Of a stretch of DNA of 53,964 nucleotides, positions 8,811 through 17,250 are shown in pieces. The translations under genes and the position numbers were made by a program. The notes under the pieces are model-generated. The model was not told where the DNA came from and made no database searches. It worked only from the letters and a program-made list of their open reading frames with translations. Positions within the stretch are counted from its first letter, which is position 1, and each line of letters begins with the position of its first letter. The stretch lies in NCBI GenBank assembly GCA_902778725.1, contig CACYYS010000004.1:1-53964 (forward strand), read 5' to 3'. The DNA is from an uncultured Ruminococcus sp. GTDB lineage: Bacteria > Bacillota > Clostridia > Oscillospirales > CAG-272.

Positions 8811-9260
8811 ATGAAAAACAAAAAACGGAAGGAAGAGGAGAGCCTGCCCACGGAGCGGGCGGAGGGGGACAAGCGGCAGGCGGTCCGCGTGCTTTTGCGC
8901 GTCGTCTTCCTCTTTGCCGGGACCTTCCTCCTCTATCTGCTCTACTCCTGGCTCGTGACGCTCGGAGAGGGCGTGATGAAGGCGACCCTCTGGACCTACT
9001 TTGCCCTCACCCTCCTCCTCCTCTCTGCCTATCTGATCTGCAACCGCGCCACCCTTGCGACGGGCGGAAAGCGCGAGAGACTGCCCGACGAATGGAGCGA
9101 GGAGGAGAAGGACGCCTTCCTCGCCGCCGCCGCCCGGCGGCGCGAGCGCACCAAATGGATGCTCCTTCTGATCGTCTGCTTCCTCTCCGTTTTTCTTTTG
9201 GATTATCTTGATCTTTTCGTCCTCGATTCCTTCCGAAATTTCACCGGAGCCGTTTTATGA
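8811..9260 (+). CDS. Small membrane protein, unknown function
   Basis: A 149-residue protein beginning with a basic, charged stretch (MKNKKRKEEE) followed by three predicted membrane segments: LLRVVFLFAGTFLLYLLYSW, WTYFALTLLLLSAYLIC and MLLLIVCFLSVFLLDYL. Between the second and third is a charged loop with ERLPDEWSEEEKDAF. I chose the ATG one base after the galK stop because upstream in-frame codons run through galK. The stop overlaps the walJ start, which indicates translational coupling. No family was recognised, although small membrane proteins in front of walJ are not rare in clostridia. Confidence 0.8.
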   Translation: MKNKKRKEEESLPTERAEGDKRQAVRVLLRVVFLFAGTFLLYLLYSWLVTLGEGVMKATLWTYFALTLLLLSAYLICNRATLATGGKRERLPDEWSEEEKDAFLAAAARRRERTKWMLLLIVCFLSVFLLDYLDLFVLDSFRNFTGAVL

Positions 9261-10075
9261 CCAAACTTCCCGGGGAGGGCGGCGCGCCGCTCTTCCCCTT
9301 CCTTCTCACCTCTCTCTATTCCGGCTCGTCCGGGAACGCGTGGCTCCTGCGCTGCGGTCCGCGCGCCTTCCTTATCGACGCGGGGAAAAGCGCGAGAACG
9401 CTGACCCGCGCGCTCGCCGCCTGCGGGATGGAGCCGGAGGAGCTGGACGGCGTCTTCGTCACCCATGACCACGGCGACCACGTCTCCGCCCTGCCGGTCT
9501 TTTCCGCCCGCGTCCCCTGCCCGATCTACGCGACGGAGGAGACCGCCGCGACCCTGACGGCGAGCGGCGTCTTCCGCGACCGCATCGTCCTCCTCCCCGC
9601 CGGTGAGTCCGTGCGGGTGGGAGAGGTGACGGTCACAAGCTACCCCACCCCGCACGACGCGCCGGGCAGCGTGTGCTACCGTTTTTCGTCGGACGAGGAC
9701 GCCTGCGGCGTGGCGACCGACGTCGGCTGCGTCACGGACGGGGTGCTCGCCTGTCTCCTCGGCTGCCGGGTCGTCGGCGTGGAGTCGAACCATGACGAGG
9801 AGCGCCTGCGCTCCGGACCCTACCCCTACCCTCTCAAGCGCCGGATCCTCTCCCCCGAGGGGCATCTCTCGAACGCCGCCTGCGCCGCGCTCCTGCGCCG
9901 CCTGGCGGAAGCAGGCGCAGAAGAAGTGATCCTCGCGCATCTCTCGCGCGAGAACAACACCCCCGCCCTCGCCCTCGCCGCCGCGCGGGAGGCCCTTGCG
10001 GACTTCCCCCTCGTTTCGGTCCGGGCGGCGGCGCCCGACACCCCCGTGGAGGCGGCGCCGCTATGCAGAAGATAA
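9257..10075 (+). CDS. walJ: MBL-fold metallohydrolase, WalJ/YycJ type
   Basis: Metallo-beta-lactamase-fold hydrolase of 272 residues, cytoplasmic. It opens with LYSGSSGNAWLL and the metal-binding motif THDHGDH is near residue 71. Further ligands are likely the His in the SYPTPHDA segment and the Asp in GVATDVG; a conserved LSPEGHLSNA and ILAHLSRENN follow near the end. These features match the YycJ/WalJ family linked to the WalRK region in Bacillota and suggested to be a DNA exonuclease coordinating replication and cell division. WalR and WalK are absent here. The start overlaps the previous stop (ATGA), and rlmH begins inside its 3' end, as in many Bacillota where yycJ and rlmH are close. 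Confidence 0.9.
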   Translation: MTKLPGEGGAPLFPFLLTSLYSGSSGNAWLLRCGPRAFLIDAGKSARTLTRALAACGMEPEELDGVFVTHDHGDHVSALPVFSARVPCPIYATEETAATLTASGVFRDRIVLLPAGESVRVGEVTVTSYPTPHDAPGSVCYRFSSDEDACGVATDVGCVTDGVLACLLGCRVVGVESNHDEERLRSGPYPYPLKRRILSPEGHLSNAACAALLRRLAEAGAEEVILAHLSRENNTPALALAAAREALADFPLVSVRAAAPDTPVEAAPLCRR

Positions 10076-10542
10076 CCGTCCTCTCGGTCGGAAACGACAA
10101 AGAGAGTTATTTCACCGAGGCGGTGAACGAATATAAAAAACGCCTCTCCCGCTACGCGCGGACGGAGCTGATCCTTTTGCGCGACGAGCCGATCCCCGAC
10201 GCGCCCTCCGAGCGCGAAAAGGAGGAGATCCTCCGCCGGGAGGGCAGACGGCTGCTCGACGCCGCGCCCGCCGACGCCGTGAAGATCGCCCTCTGCGTGG
10301 AGGGAAAGCAGCTCTCGAGCGAGGAGCTCTCCGCCCTCTTGGAGGACTGCGCCGCCGCCGCCCCGGGCGTCGCCTTTTTCATCGGCGGGTCGCTCGGGCT
10401 CTCGGAGGAGGTCAAGCGCGCCTGCCGGTACCGCCTCTCCTTCTCCCGTCTGACCTTCCCCCACCGTTTGATGCGCGTCATCCTCTTTGAGGCGCTCTAC
10501 CGCGCGAAAAGCATCGCCGCCGGCGCAAAATACCACAAATAG
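10063..10542 (+). CDS. rlmH: 23S rRNA pseudouridine-1915 N3-methyltransferase
   Basis: SPOUT-class methyltransferase of 159 residues, the usual length, that methylates pseudouridine 1915 in helix 69 of 23S rRNA on assembled ribosomes. Seen in sequence: VGNDKESYFTEAVNEYKKRLSRY near the N-terminus, LCVEGKQLSSEE, the SAM-binding knot with FFIGGSLGLSE, and the family ending SFSRLTFPHRLMRVILFEAL followed by YRAKSIAAGAKYHK. The gene overlaps walJ by 13 bases and uses a GGAGG inside walJ as ribosome binding site. Confidence 0.96.
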   Translation: MQKITVLSVGNDKESYFTEAVNEYKKRLSRYARTELILLRDEPIPDAPSEREKEEILRREGRRLLDAAPADAVKIALCVEGKQLSSEELSALLEDCAAAAPGVAFFIGGSLGLSEEVKRACRYRLSFSRLTFPHRLMRVILFEALYRAKSIAAGAKYHK

Positions 10543-10571
10543 GGATCTTTCCCTCCCCGAAAGGAGCCGCC

Positions 10572-12587
10572 GTGAAGATCGCAAGCAAAACGAAAACGAC
10601 CCTGATCCGCCTTGTCTGCGGGCTTTTCTTCCTGCTGCTCACCGCCGGGGCGATCCTCTATCAGCGCGGGGTCTTCGACTTCACCTTCCTGCCGCGGGCG
10701 GAAAAGAGACCGGCGGCCACTCTCCCGCTTGTGACCCTCCCCGTTTCCACCTCTCCCGCGGGGGAGACGACCGCGCCCGCCGACCCGGAGAACAACCGCG
10801 TCCGCTTCCTCTCCGCGCTGCGCGCCGCCTCGAACGTCAGCGGCGTCGGCAGCGGGGTGCTCGAGGGCGGCGCGCCGCTCTCCCTCTCCTATGAAAAGCT
10901 CTCCGCCCTCCGCGCGCTCGGCGCGGCGGTCAGTTACGCCGACTATGACGGCGACGGCAATATGACCCTCTGCATCCTCGACAACGGCGTGATCCTGCCG
11001 GAGGACGAGCTGGCGGAGCTCTCCGGGCTGGAGTTCTATTCCTACGCCGAAAACGATACCGTCGTCCCCGAGGGGAGACGGCGCATCGTCTATACCGTGA
11101 TGCCCGCCGTCCGCCTCTATATGGGATACCTCCTGCTCGACGACGGGGCGACGCTGCGCCTCTACTCGACCGAGGGGGGAGAAAAGCTGGCGGAATTCCC
11201 CTCCTGCTCGGTCGTCCCCGCGATGACGCGGGACGCGCAGGACCGCCCGCTCTTCCACCGGGACGGCGATCCGACCCGCTGGTACTTCCTCGCCCCCGAG
11301 GGGACGCTCGAGGAGAGCGACTACGAGGACGAAACGGAGAACCGCGGGCTTTACTTCGATTACCTCCCCGACTACGGGAAGAGCGACAACGGCGCCGAGC
11401 GATACGCGGTGTGGGTGACGGTCACCGAGATCGTCACCGAGGCGCCGGAGGAGACCGAGGCGCCGGAGACGGAGGAGCCCCTCCCCGCCGATATCACGCC
11501 GGTGGAGACGGCGGAGGAAACGCCCCCCGAAACGGAGCCGGAGACCCCGCCGGAAACGGACGCGGAGACCGCGCCCGAGACGGCGCCGGAGACCCCCGCC
11601 CCGATCCCCGCGGAGGGGACCGTCCCGGCGGAGACCTTCCTTGATCCCGCGGAGGGGACCGGCGCGCCGGAGACGGAGGGCGAGACCGCGCCTCCCGCGC
11701 CCGAAACGGACGCGGAGACCGCGCCGGAGACGGACGCGGAGACCTCCCCCGAGACCGCGGAGGAGACGGCGCCCGAAACGGAGCCCGAAACGGAGCCGGA
11801 GACCGAGCCGGAGACCGAGCCTGAAACGGCGCCGGAGACCGAGCCCGCGCCGGAGCCGAAGATCCTTGAGATCATCGAGCGCAACGAGCCGCGCATGGCG
11901 TTCGGCGCGAGCCCGTGGTACCTTTACACCGGCTACAAATACCTGCACATCTTCGGTTATCGCGGCGGATACGCCTGCGTCGTCTACCCCGGCGGGCGGA
12001 TGGCGTACGTCGACCGGTACGACCGGCAGGCGATCTTCCGTTCGCTCTTCTATTTCAACGAGAACGGCCGTCTCGCCGACTCCTTCTACGCGGAGCCGGT
12101 GCTGCGCGACGAGCGCGGGATGGGGCATTACTATTTTGACCGCGGCTACGTCCGCGTCCGCCAGCTCGATACCGACGGCTATTACCACAACGACGACTTC
12201 CTCGTCGGCTCCTACGAGCTGCTCCTCGACGAGGGGGAAAACCGCTTCCCCATCCCCGAGGGCTACACCCTGCGCGGCTACTCGGACGGCGTGCTGCTCC
12301 TTGAGCGCGGCGGCTATTACGGCTATTACACGACGGAAAAACGCTGGATCGCCCAGCCGATCTACACCTACGCAAAGCCGTTTTGCGAGGGGGTCGGCAT
12401 CCTCGGCTTCGAGGGCGCGGTCGGGATGATCGACCGGGAGGGCAACGTCCTTTTGCCCTTTACCCACACCGCCGTCACCTCCCTCTCGCAGGGCGCGTTC
12501 GCCGCGTACGATCCCGCGCGCGGCTGGACCCTCTACGCAAAGGTCCTTCTCCCCGATCCCCCCGCCCCGCCGGCGGAAGAAAACTGA
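10572..12587 (+). CDS. Membrane-anchored WG-like protein with long Glu-Thr-Pro linker
   Basis: A 671-residue protein with a GTG start preceded by AAAGGAG. One N-terminal membrane segment (about residues 9-30, LIRLVCGLFFLLLTAGAILY) would anchor it facing outward. Residues 75-280 form a globular domain with repeated Tyr/Asp-rich strands. Residues 287-430 are a low-complexity linker made of ET, PET, EPET and DAET units. After residue 440 come WG-like or KWG-like strands (GYKYLHIFGYRGGYACVVYP, GYYGYYTTEKRWIAQPIYTY, GAVGMIDREGNVLLPF). A wall-spanning rigid or extended linker that presents the C-terminal domain outside is inferred. The gene lies between rlmH and mnmG, which are housekeeping genes, and the ligand is unknown. 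Confidence 0.82.
   Translation: MKIASKTKTTLIRLVCGLFFLLLTAGAILYQRGVFDFTFLPRAEKRPAATLPLVTLPVSTSPAGETTAPADPENNRVRFLSALRAASNVSGVGSGVLEGGAPLSLSYEKLSALRALGAAVSYADYDGDGNMTLCILDNGVILPEDELAELSGLEFYSYAENDTVVPEGRRRIVYTVMPAVRLYMGYLLLDDGATLRLYSTEGGEKLAEFPSCSVVPAMTRDAQDRPLFHRDGDPTRWYFLAPEGTLEESDYEDETENRGLYFDYLPDYGKSDNGAERYAVWVTVTEIVTEAPEETEAPETEEPLPADITPVETAEETPPETEPETPPETDAETAPETAPETPAPIPAEGTVPAETFLDPAEGTGAPETEGETAPPAPETDAETAPETDAETSPETAEETAPETEPETEPETEPETEPETAPETEPAPEPKILEIIERNEPRMAFGASPWYLYTGYKYLHIFGYRGGYACVVYPGGRMAYVDRYDRQAIFRSLFYFNENGRLADSFYAEPVLRDERGMGHYYFDRGYVRVRQLDTDGYYHNDDFLVGSYELLLDEGENRFPIPEGYTLRGYSDGVLLLERGGYYGYYTTEKRWIAQPIYTYAKPFCEGVGILGFEGAVGMIDREGNVLLPFTHTAVTSLSQGAFAAYDPARGWTLYAKVLLPDPPAPPAEEN
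11430..11862 (+). repeat. In-frame Glu-Thr-Pro coding repeats
   Basis: Tandem short units built from GAGACC, GAAACG, GAGCCG and GCGCCG codons encode the acidic linker of the WG-like protein. The tightest part (about 11775-11850) has 12-base periodicity coding EPET. Synonymous codons vary between units, so the array is not a recent perfect duplication. Confidence 0.75.
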
Positions 12588-12600
12588 CGGAGGCCTCCTT

Positions 12601-14535
12601 ATGACTCACTCGGCGGATATCGCCGTGATCGGCGCGGGACACGCCGGGGTGGAGGCGGCGCTCGCCGCCGCCCGCCTCGGGCTCGATACCGTGCTCTTCA
12701 CCCTCTCGCTCGACGCCGTCGCCAATATGCCCTGCAACCCCTCGATCGGAGGGACGGCGAAGGGTCATCTCGTCTATGAGATCGACGCCCTCGGCGGAGA
12801 GATGGGGCTTGCGGCGGACGCCGTGACCCTCCAGAGCCGGACCCTCAACACCGGCAAGGGCGCCGCCGTGCGCTCGAAACGGGTGCAGGCGGACCGGCTC
12901 GCCTACCGCGCGTATATGAAGCGCCGGCTGGAGTCGGCGCCGCATCTCCGTCTGGTGCAGGCGGAGATCTCCTCCGTGGAGACGGAGGAGACGGAGAGCG
13001 GCCGGCCGCGCGTCGCCGCCGTCCTCACCCCCCTCGGCGAGCGCTGGAACGTCCGCGCCGCGGTCGTTGCGACCGGCACCTACCTCGGCGGGCGGATCCA
13101 TATCGGCGAGACGAGCGCCGAAAGCGGCCCCGACGGTCAGCTCCCCGCGACCCGCCTCACCGCCTCCCTCGCCGCGCTCGGGCTCTCCCTGCGCCGCTTC
13201 AAGACCGGGACCCCGCAGCGCATCGACCGGCGCACGGTCGACTTCTCCCTCCTCGAGCGGCAGGACGGGGAGCTCTCTCCCCTTCCCTTTTCCCGCCTCA
13301 CGCCGGAGGACGCCTTCGAGGGCTTCACCGGCGTGCCCTGCCATATCGTCTATACCACCGGAGAGACGCACCGCGTCATCCGGGAGAACCTTTCCCGCAG
13401 CGCGATGTACGCCGGGCGCATCCACGCCGTCGGCCCCCGCTACTGCCCCTCCATCGAGGATAAGATCGTCCGCTTCGCCGACAAGGAGCGGCATCAGCTC
13501 TTTGTCGAGCCGACCGGCAGGGAGGACGGCGAGCTCTATCTCCAGGGCTTTTCCACCTCGATGCCGGCGGAGGTCCAGTACGCGATGGTCCGCTCCCTGC
13601 CCGGCTTCTCCCGCGCCCATATCACCCGCTTTGCCTACGCGATCGAGTACGACTGCGCCGACCCCACCGGGCTCTACCCCACGCTGGAGACAAAGGCGGT
13701 CGCCGGGCTCTACGGCGCCGGGCAGTTCAACGGCTCCTCCGGCTACGAGGAGGCGGCGGCGCAGGGGCTGGTCGCCGGCGCGAACGCCGCCCTCGCCCTC
13801 TTGGGCCGTCCCCCGCTGATCCTCCCCCGCTCCTCCTCCTATATCGGCACGCTGATCGACGACCTTGTCACAAAAGGGACAAGCGAGCCTTACCGGATGA
13901 TGACCTCGCGCTCCGAGTTCCGGCTGCTCCTCCGCCAGGACAACGCCGACTTCCGCCTCACCCCGGTCGGGCGCGCCTGCGGGCTCGTCTCCGACGAGCG
14001 CTGGGAGCTCTTTTCCGAGCGCCTCGCCGCCGAGCGGACGGAGGAAGAACGCATCCGCCGCACCGTGATCCCGCCGACGGAGGAGGTCAACGCCCTCCTG
14101 GAGGAAAACGGCTCCGCTCCGATCTCCACCGGTGTCCGGCTGGCGGACCTCTACCGCCGCCCGGAGCTGGACGCGAAAAAGCTCGCCCCGATCGACAAAA
14201 CGGCGCCCGCCGCCCTCCCCCGCAGCGTGCGGGAGAGCGCCGAGACCGCCGTCAAGTACGAGGGATACATCAAAAAAGAGGAGGAGGAAGCCGCCCGGCA
14301 GAAGCGCCTGGAGGATATGCTCCTCCCCGATCTCGACTACCGGCAGATCGCGGGCCTGCGGCTCGAGGCCGCCGAAAAGCTCTCCCGCGTCCGCCCCGCG
14401 AGCGTCGGACAGGCTTCCCGCATCAGCGGCGTCTCCCCCGCCGACGTTACCGTCCTCCTGATCTGGATCAAGCACAACCGGCGGGAGGCGGATCCCGGAA
14501 GGGGAGAAAAAGGAGAAAAAGGAGAAAAGGCATGA
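12601..14535 (+). CDS. mnmG: tRNA uridine 5-carboxymethylaminomethyl modification enzyme MnmG
   Basis: FAD-dependent enzyme of 644 residues that acts with MnmE to place the carboxymethylaminomethyl group on U34 of tRNAs reading split codon boxes. The FAD-binding GAGHAGVEAALAAARLG is at residues 12-28, then NPSIGGTAKGHL, GTYLGGRIHIGE, RRFKTGTPQRID and the second cofactor motif LYGAGQFNGSSGYEEAAAQG; the C-terminal domain ends with VTVLLIWIKH. GGAGGC precedes the ATG. MnmE is not in the window. The rsmG start overlaps the end (ATGA), the classical gidA-gidB pair. Confidence 0.97.
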   Translation: MTHSADIAVIGAGHAGVEAALAAARLGLDTVLFTLSLDAVANMPCNPSIGGTAKGHLVYEIDALGGEMGLAADAVTLQSRTLNTGKGAAVRSKRVQADRLAYRAYMKRRLESAPHLRLVQAEISSVETEETESGRPRVAAVLTPLGERWNVRAAVVATGTYLGGRIHIGETSAESGPDGQLPATRLTASLAALGLSLRRFKTGTPQRIDRRTVDFSLLERQDGELSPLPFSRLTPEDAFEGFTGVPCHIVYTTGETHRVIRENLSRSAMYAGRIHAVGPRYCPSIEDKIVRFADKERHQLFVEPTGREDGELYLQGFSTSMPAEVQYAMVRSLPGFSRAHITRFAYAIEYDCADPTGLYPTLETKAVAGLYGAGQFNGSSGYEEAAAQGLVAGANAALALLGRPPLILPRSSSYIGTLIDDLVTKGTSEPYRMMTSRSEFRLLLRQDNADFRLTPVGRACGLVSDERWELFSERLAAERTEEERIRRTVIPPTEEVNALLEENGSAPISTGVRLADLYRRPELDAKKLAPIDKTAPAALPRSVRESAETAVKYEGYIKKEEEEAARQKRLEDMLLPDLDYRQIAGLRLEAAEKLSRVRPASVGQASRISGVSPADVTVLLIWIKHNRREADPGRGEKGEKGEKA

Positions 14536-15251
14536 CCCCCTCTTACCCCGCCTCCGTCCTCGCGGCAAACGGCCTCGGCCGCTTCGCCTCCCTCCTGCCG
14601 CGCCTTTCCGCCCTCGCGGACCTTCTCCTCGAGGAAAACCAAAAGGTCAATCTTACCGCCCTCCGCACGCCGGAGGCGGTCTGGCTCCTGCATTTCGCCG
14701 ATTCCCTGCTCTTTGCCGATTTCGCGGAAAAGACGGGGGCAAAGACCGCCGTGGACGTCGGCTGCGGGGGAGGCTTCCCCCTCCTCCCGCTCGCCCTCGC
14801 CCTGCCGGATACCGCCTTTTACGGGCTCGACGCGACAAAAAAGAAGCTCGCCTTCGTCGCCCGCGCGGCGGGCGCCCTCGGGCTTTCCAACGTTACCCCC
14901 CTCCCCGGCCGCGCGGAGGAGCTCTCCCGCCGGGAAGAGCTGCGGGACGCCCTCGACCTTGCCGTCGCCCGCGCCGTCGCCCCCCTCGCCGCTCTCGCCG
15001 AGTACTGCCTGCCCTTTGTGCGCGTCGGCGGATTTTTCCTCGCCTACAAGGGCCCGGACGCCGAAGAGGAGCTGCGGGAGGCAAAGCCCGCGCTGACCGC
15101 CCTCGGCGCCCGCGCGGAGGAAGTCGCCGTCCGGCGGCTCGCCGACCCCGCCGCCCCGGAGGAGGAGAACGTCCGCGCCCTTATCGTGGTGAAAAAGCTC
15201 CACAAAACGCCCCCCGCCTATCCCCGCCGCAACAGCGAGATCCGGCGCTGA
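14532..15251 (+). CDS. rsmG: 16S rRNA m7G527 methyltransferase
   Basis: SAM-dependent methyltransferase of 239 residues (GidB) that methylates G527 of 16S rRNA in the small subunit. Visible features are LLEENQKVNLTA near residue 35, the HFADSLLF segment, the SAM loop VDVGCGGGFPLLPLALALP (about 75-93), the acidic strand YGLDATKKKLAF, and ARAVAPLAALAEYCLPFVR. It overlaps the mnmG stop by four bases and shares that transcript. Loss of this gene causes low-level streptomycin resistance in other bacteria, which is family knowledge. Confidence 0.96.
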   Translation: MTPSYPASVLAANGLGRFASLLPRLSALADLLLEENQKVNLTALRTPEAVWLLHFADSLLFADFAEKTGAKTAVDVGCGGGFPLLPLALALPDTAFYGLDATKKKLAFVARAAGALGLSNVTPLPGRAEELSRREELRDALDLAVARAVAPLAALAEYCLPFVRVGGFFLAYKGPDAEEELREAKPALTALGARAEEVAVRRLADPAAPEEENVRALIVVKKLHKTPPAYPRRNSEIRR

Positions 15252-15270
15252 AGCCGGAAAAAAAGAAAAG

Positions 15271-15310
15271 CCCCGCCAAAGCGGGGAAAAGCCCTCCCGA
15301 CAGAGAGGGC
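15271..15310 (+). other. Two mRNA hairpins in front of a Shine-Dalgarno sequence
   Basis: Hairpin CCCCGC/GCGGGG (15271-15276, 15281-15286) and hairpin GCCCTC/GAGGGC (15291-15296, 15305-15310), each between A-rich stretches. AAGGAGG of the next gene starts at the base after the second hairpin. There is no T-run on the plus strand, so these are not ordinary terminators; a role in mRNA processing or translation is inferred. Confidence 0.55.
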
Positions 15311-15324
15311 AAGGAGGAAATCAA

Positions 15325-15915
15325 ATGAAGAAAAAACTGCTCGCCCCGATGCTTTTCGCCGCCCTCGCCGCCTTTGTCACCGCGATCCAGGCGTTCCTCC
15401 CCGGGAGCCCCTTCACGGCGGGGCGTTTCTCCTTTACCGGAGCGCTCCCGCTCTGCCTGCTGTTCCTCTCCGCCTTTCTCCTGCTCGTCTTCTTCGCCAA
15501 CCGCGCGCAGATCCGCCTCCCCTTCCTCGTCTCGACCGGCGCGGCGTTCGCCGCTCTGATCTGGGAGCTGATCTCCTATCTTGTCGGGCGGTTCGACGCG
15601 CTCGCCCTTGCGGCGATCCTCTTCTCCGCGCTCCCCTTCGCCGTCTTTTTCGTCGATTCGCTCACCTTCCACAAGCCGATCGTCCTCGCCAAGACCTTCG
15701 CGCCCGTCCTCTTCCTGCTCGAGACGGTCGGGGTGATCGTCATCCTCGCGCAGGACGGACTTTCCGCCCTGCTCGGGCATCCGCGCTTCATCCTCTTTCT
15801 CCTCTCGATCGCCCTCTCGCTCTACTACTTCCTCTGCTTCCCGCGCGTGCAGAAGCTCGAGCCGCTCGAGGATCTGCCGATGCCGGGCGAGGAGGAGGGC
15901 CCCCTCACCCGCTGA
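15325..15915 (+). CDS. Multi-pass membrane protein, unknown function
   Basis: A 196-residue protein with about six hydrophobic segments: LLAPMLFAALAAFVTAIQAF, LPLCLLFLSAFLLLVFF, FLVSTGAAFAALIWELI, ALAAILFSALPFAVFFVDSL, VLFLLETVGVIVILA and FILFLLSIALSLYYFLCF, followed by a short acidic tail. No catalytic motif or family was recognised. The ATG is preceded by AAGGAGG. It is the last gene before the strong bidirectional terminator at 15917-15955 and probably belongs to the same transcript as rsmG. Confidence 0.75.
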   Translation: MKKKLLAPMLFAALAAFVTAIQAFLPGSPFTAGRFSFTGALPLCLLFLSAFLLLVFFANRAQIRLPFLVSTGAAFAALIWELISYLVGRFDALALAAILFSALPFAVFFVDSLTFHKPIVLAKTFAPVLFLLETVGVIVILAQDGLSALLGHPRFILFLLSIALSLYYFLCFPRVQKLEPLEDLPMPGEEEGPLTR

Positions 15916-15916
15916 G

Positions 15917-15955
15917 AAAAAAAGCGCTTTTGACCTTGTCAAAAGCGCTTTTTTT
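15917..15955. terminator. Bidirectional rho-independent terminator
   Basis: A perfect inverted repeat: seven A, GCGCTTTTGAC, loop CTT, GTCAAAAGCGC, seven T. It ends the long plus operon and the minus-strand sleB-like gene. The sleB-like stop codon TAA (15954-15956) lies in the outermost bases of the repeat. Confidence 0.93.
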
Positions 15956-16811
15956 ACGCAAAGAAGCGGTGATTGCCGATGGTGAACTTGTAGGGCCGGG
16001 TCGACTCGATCCACTCGGCGACGGCGTAGCGCGGCGAGTAGAAAAAGAGGATGTCCGGGTCGATCGAATACCCCTCCAGGCAGACCTTGGCGGCGATGAC
16101 CGAGAGCTCGTTCGGCTCCTCGTAGATCACCGGCGTGTAAGCCGGGGAGAACTGGATGCCGAAACGGTTGTCGAAGATGACCTCCTTGATGGTGTTCGGC
16201 GTCGAAACGTCGCGCACCCGGTTGAGCACTACGTTGCCGACGGCGACCTTCCCCTCAAACGGCTCGCCGAGACCCGCCTCGGCGTAAATGATGTGCGAGA
16301 GCCAGTAAAGCGACTCCGCGTCGTAAAACGTCTCCCCCTGCCCGACGGGATGATACTCCCGAACGAGCGCGAGCGTCCTTTCCTCTTCGTCGAACACCGG
16401 CTGGAGCCCGTACGCCTGGCCGAGCAGCCGCGCCGGAACGAACAGCACCCCGTCTTTGTCGTAAGCGGGCAGCTCGGGCGAGTAAAAATAACGGCCGTTG
16501 GCGCACAGGAACGCCTCCCCGGGATAGACCGTCACCGTCAGCTCCGCGCCGGACGCGGACAGGGACGGCAGCGCCCCTTCCCCGCTCTCCTCCAGCGCCG
16601 GCGTCCCGTTCGCGTGCGCGAACGCCTCAAAAGGCAGATACACCGCCCCGTTCGTTACCTCGCCGTAGTAAGACTGCAGGACCCCCTCGTCATAGACCGG
16701 GATCAGATTGACCGGCTTCGCGGAGACCGCAAACGCAAAAAGCAGAGAAAGCGCCGCGACAGAGAGGAAAAGAAAAAGGACCCGCCGGAACACGCCGACC
16801 TTGCTTTGCAT
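15954..16811 (-). CDS. Cell wall hydrolase, SleB/CwlJ type, with N-terminal stalk-protein-like domain
   Basis: Exported protein of 285 residues. The N-terminus is a signal peptide or anchor (VLFLFLSVAALSLLFAFAVSA). Residues 30-150 resemble the copper-amine-oxidase N-terminal domain, a wall-binding beta domain, with GAVYLPFEAFAHANG and GVLFVPARLLGQAYGL. The C-terminal 120 residues are the Hydrolase_2 catalytic domain: LSHIIYAEAGLGEPFEGKVA with the conserved Glu, VGNVVLNRV, and FYSPRYAVAEWI. In spore formers such proteins are cortex lytic enzymes; vegetative wall roles also occur. AAGGAG precedes the ATG. The gene is monocistronic and convergent with the operon to its left. No sporulation gene is nearby, so the spore role is an inference. 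Confidence 0.88.
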   Translation of the reverse strand: MQSKVGVFRRVLFLFLSVAALSLLFAFAVSAKPVNLIPVYDEGVLQSYYGEVTNGAVYLPFEAFAHANGTPALEESGEGALPSLSASGAELTVTVYPGEAFLCANGRYFYSPELPAYDKDGVLFVPARLLGQAYGLQPVFDEEERTLALVREYHPVGQGETFYDAESLYWLSHIIYAEAGLGEPFEGKVAVGNVVLNRVRDVSTPNTIKEVIFDNRFGIQFSPAYTPVIYEEPNELSVIAAKVCLEGYSIDPDILFFYSPRYAVAEWIESTRPYKFTIGNHRFFA

Positions 16812-17117
16812 AAGCCTTTCTCCTTTCTGATTTTTTCAGCATGGAATTGTTCTGCCGTTTTGCACAAATCATTCAAAAACAAAGAAATTTTACCACCGCG
16901 GGTGACCCCGGACCTCCGAAAAGCCGGAAGAACGGGCGGCGTCCCCCACGCAGGCAAGCAAGTTATTTTATGCGCGAATTGTGAACTGAGCTTGCTTTAA
17001 TTGTGAACTTTTTATGAACAAGCCGAAAAACGCCGTACTTTTCTGAAGAAAAGTAGGCAAAAGACTTTTTGAAGAGGCAGGGAGCAAAGGGAGCACGATC
17101 AAAGCGACTCCTTCCCC

Positions 17118-17149
17118 AAAAGCCGGGCGGTACGGATGCCCGGCTTTTT
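17118..17149 (+). terminator. Terminator with conserved GGTACGGAT loop (cassette B)
   Basis: Arms AAAAGCCGGGC (17118-17128) and GCCCGGC followed by TTTTT (17138-17149), loop GGTACGGAT. No plus-strand gene immediately precedes it, so its role here may be insulation of the parAB region. Confidence 0.75.
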
Positions 17150-17191
17150 CCTTTCGCTCGGGGGAGCGCGTTCATATCCTCCCTCGGGTCG

Positions 17192-17222
17192 AAAAACGCC
17201 CGATACGGCCCGGGCGTTTTTC
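17192..17222 (+). terminator. Second terminator of cassette B
   Basis: Arms ACGCCCG (17196-17202) and CGGGCGT (17211-17217) with A-run before and T-run after, loop ATACGGCC. The copy at 30382-30413 has the same loop. Confidence 0.75.
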
Positions 17223-17250
17223 GGTTTGCGCGCCCCGCCGCAAAAACAAG

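Larger units (their letters stand above)
17036..17223 (+). repeat. Extragenic terminator-cassette repeat, copy B
   Basis: Hairpin TACTTTTC-TGAA-GAAAAGTA (17036-17055), the shared AAAAGACTTTTTGAAG stretch, then two terminators. It has the same order as copies A (124-419) and C (30224-30413). Unlike them it is not next to a gene end on its own strand, which suggests it moved or that an adjacent gene was lost. Confidence 0.75.

Noticed and set aside
10497..12467. 656-codon minus-strand frame over rlmH and the WG-like gene
   Set aside because: Composition is a mirror of the plus-strand codons; the GLRLRFG repeats are the reverse complement of the ET repeats.
12475..14568. 697-codon minus-strand frame over mnmG
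   Set aside because: Shadow of a well-supported mnmG; no motif or start signal.
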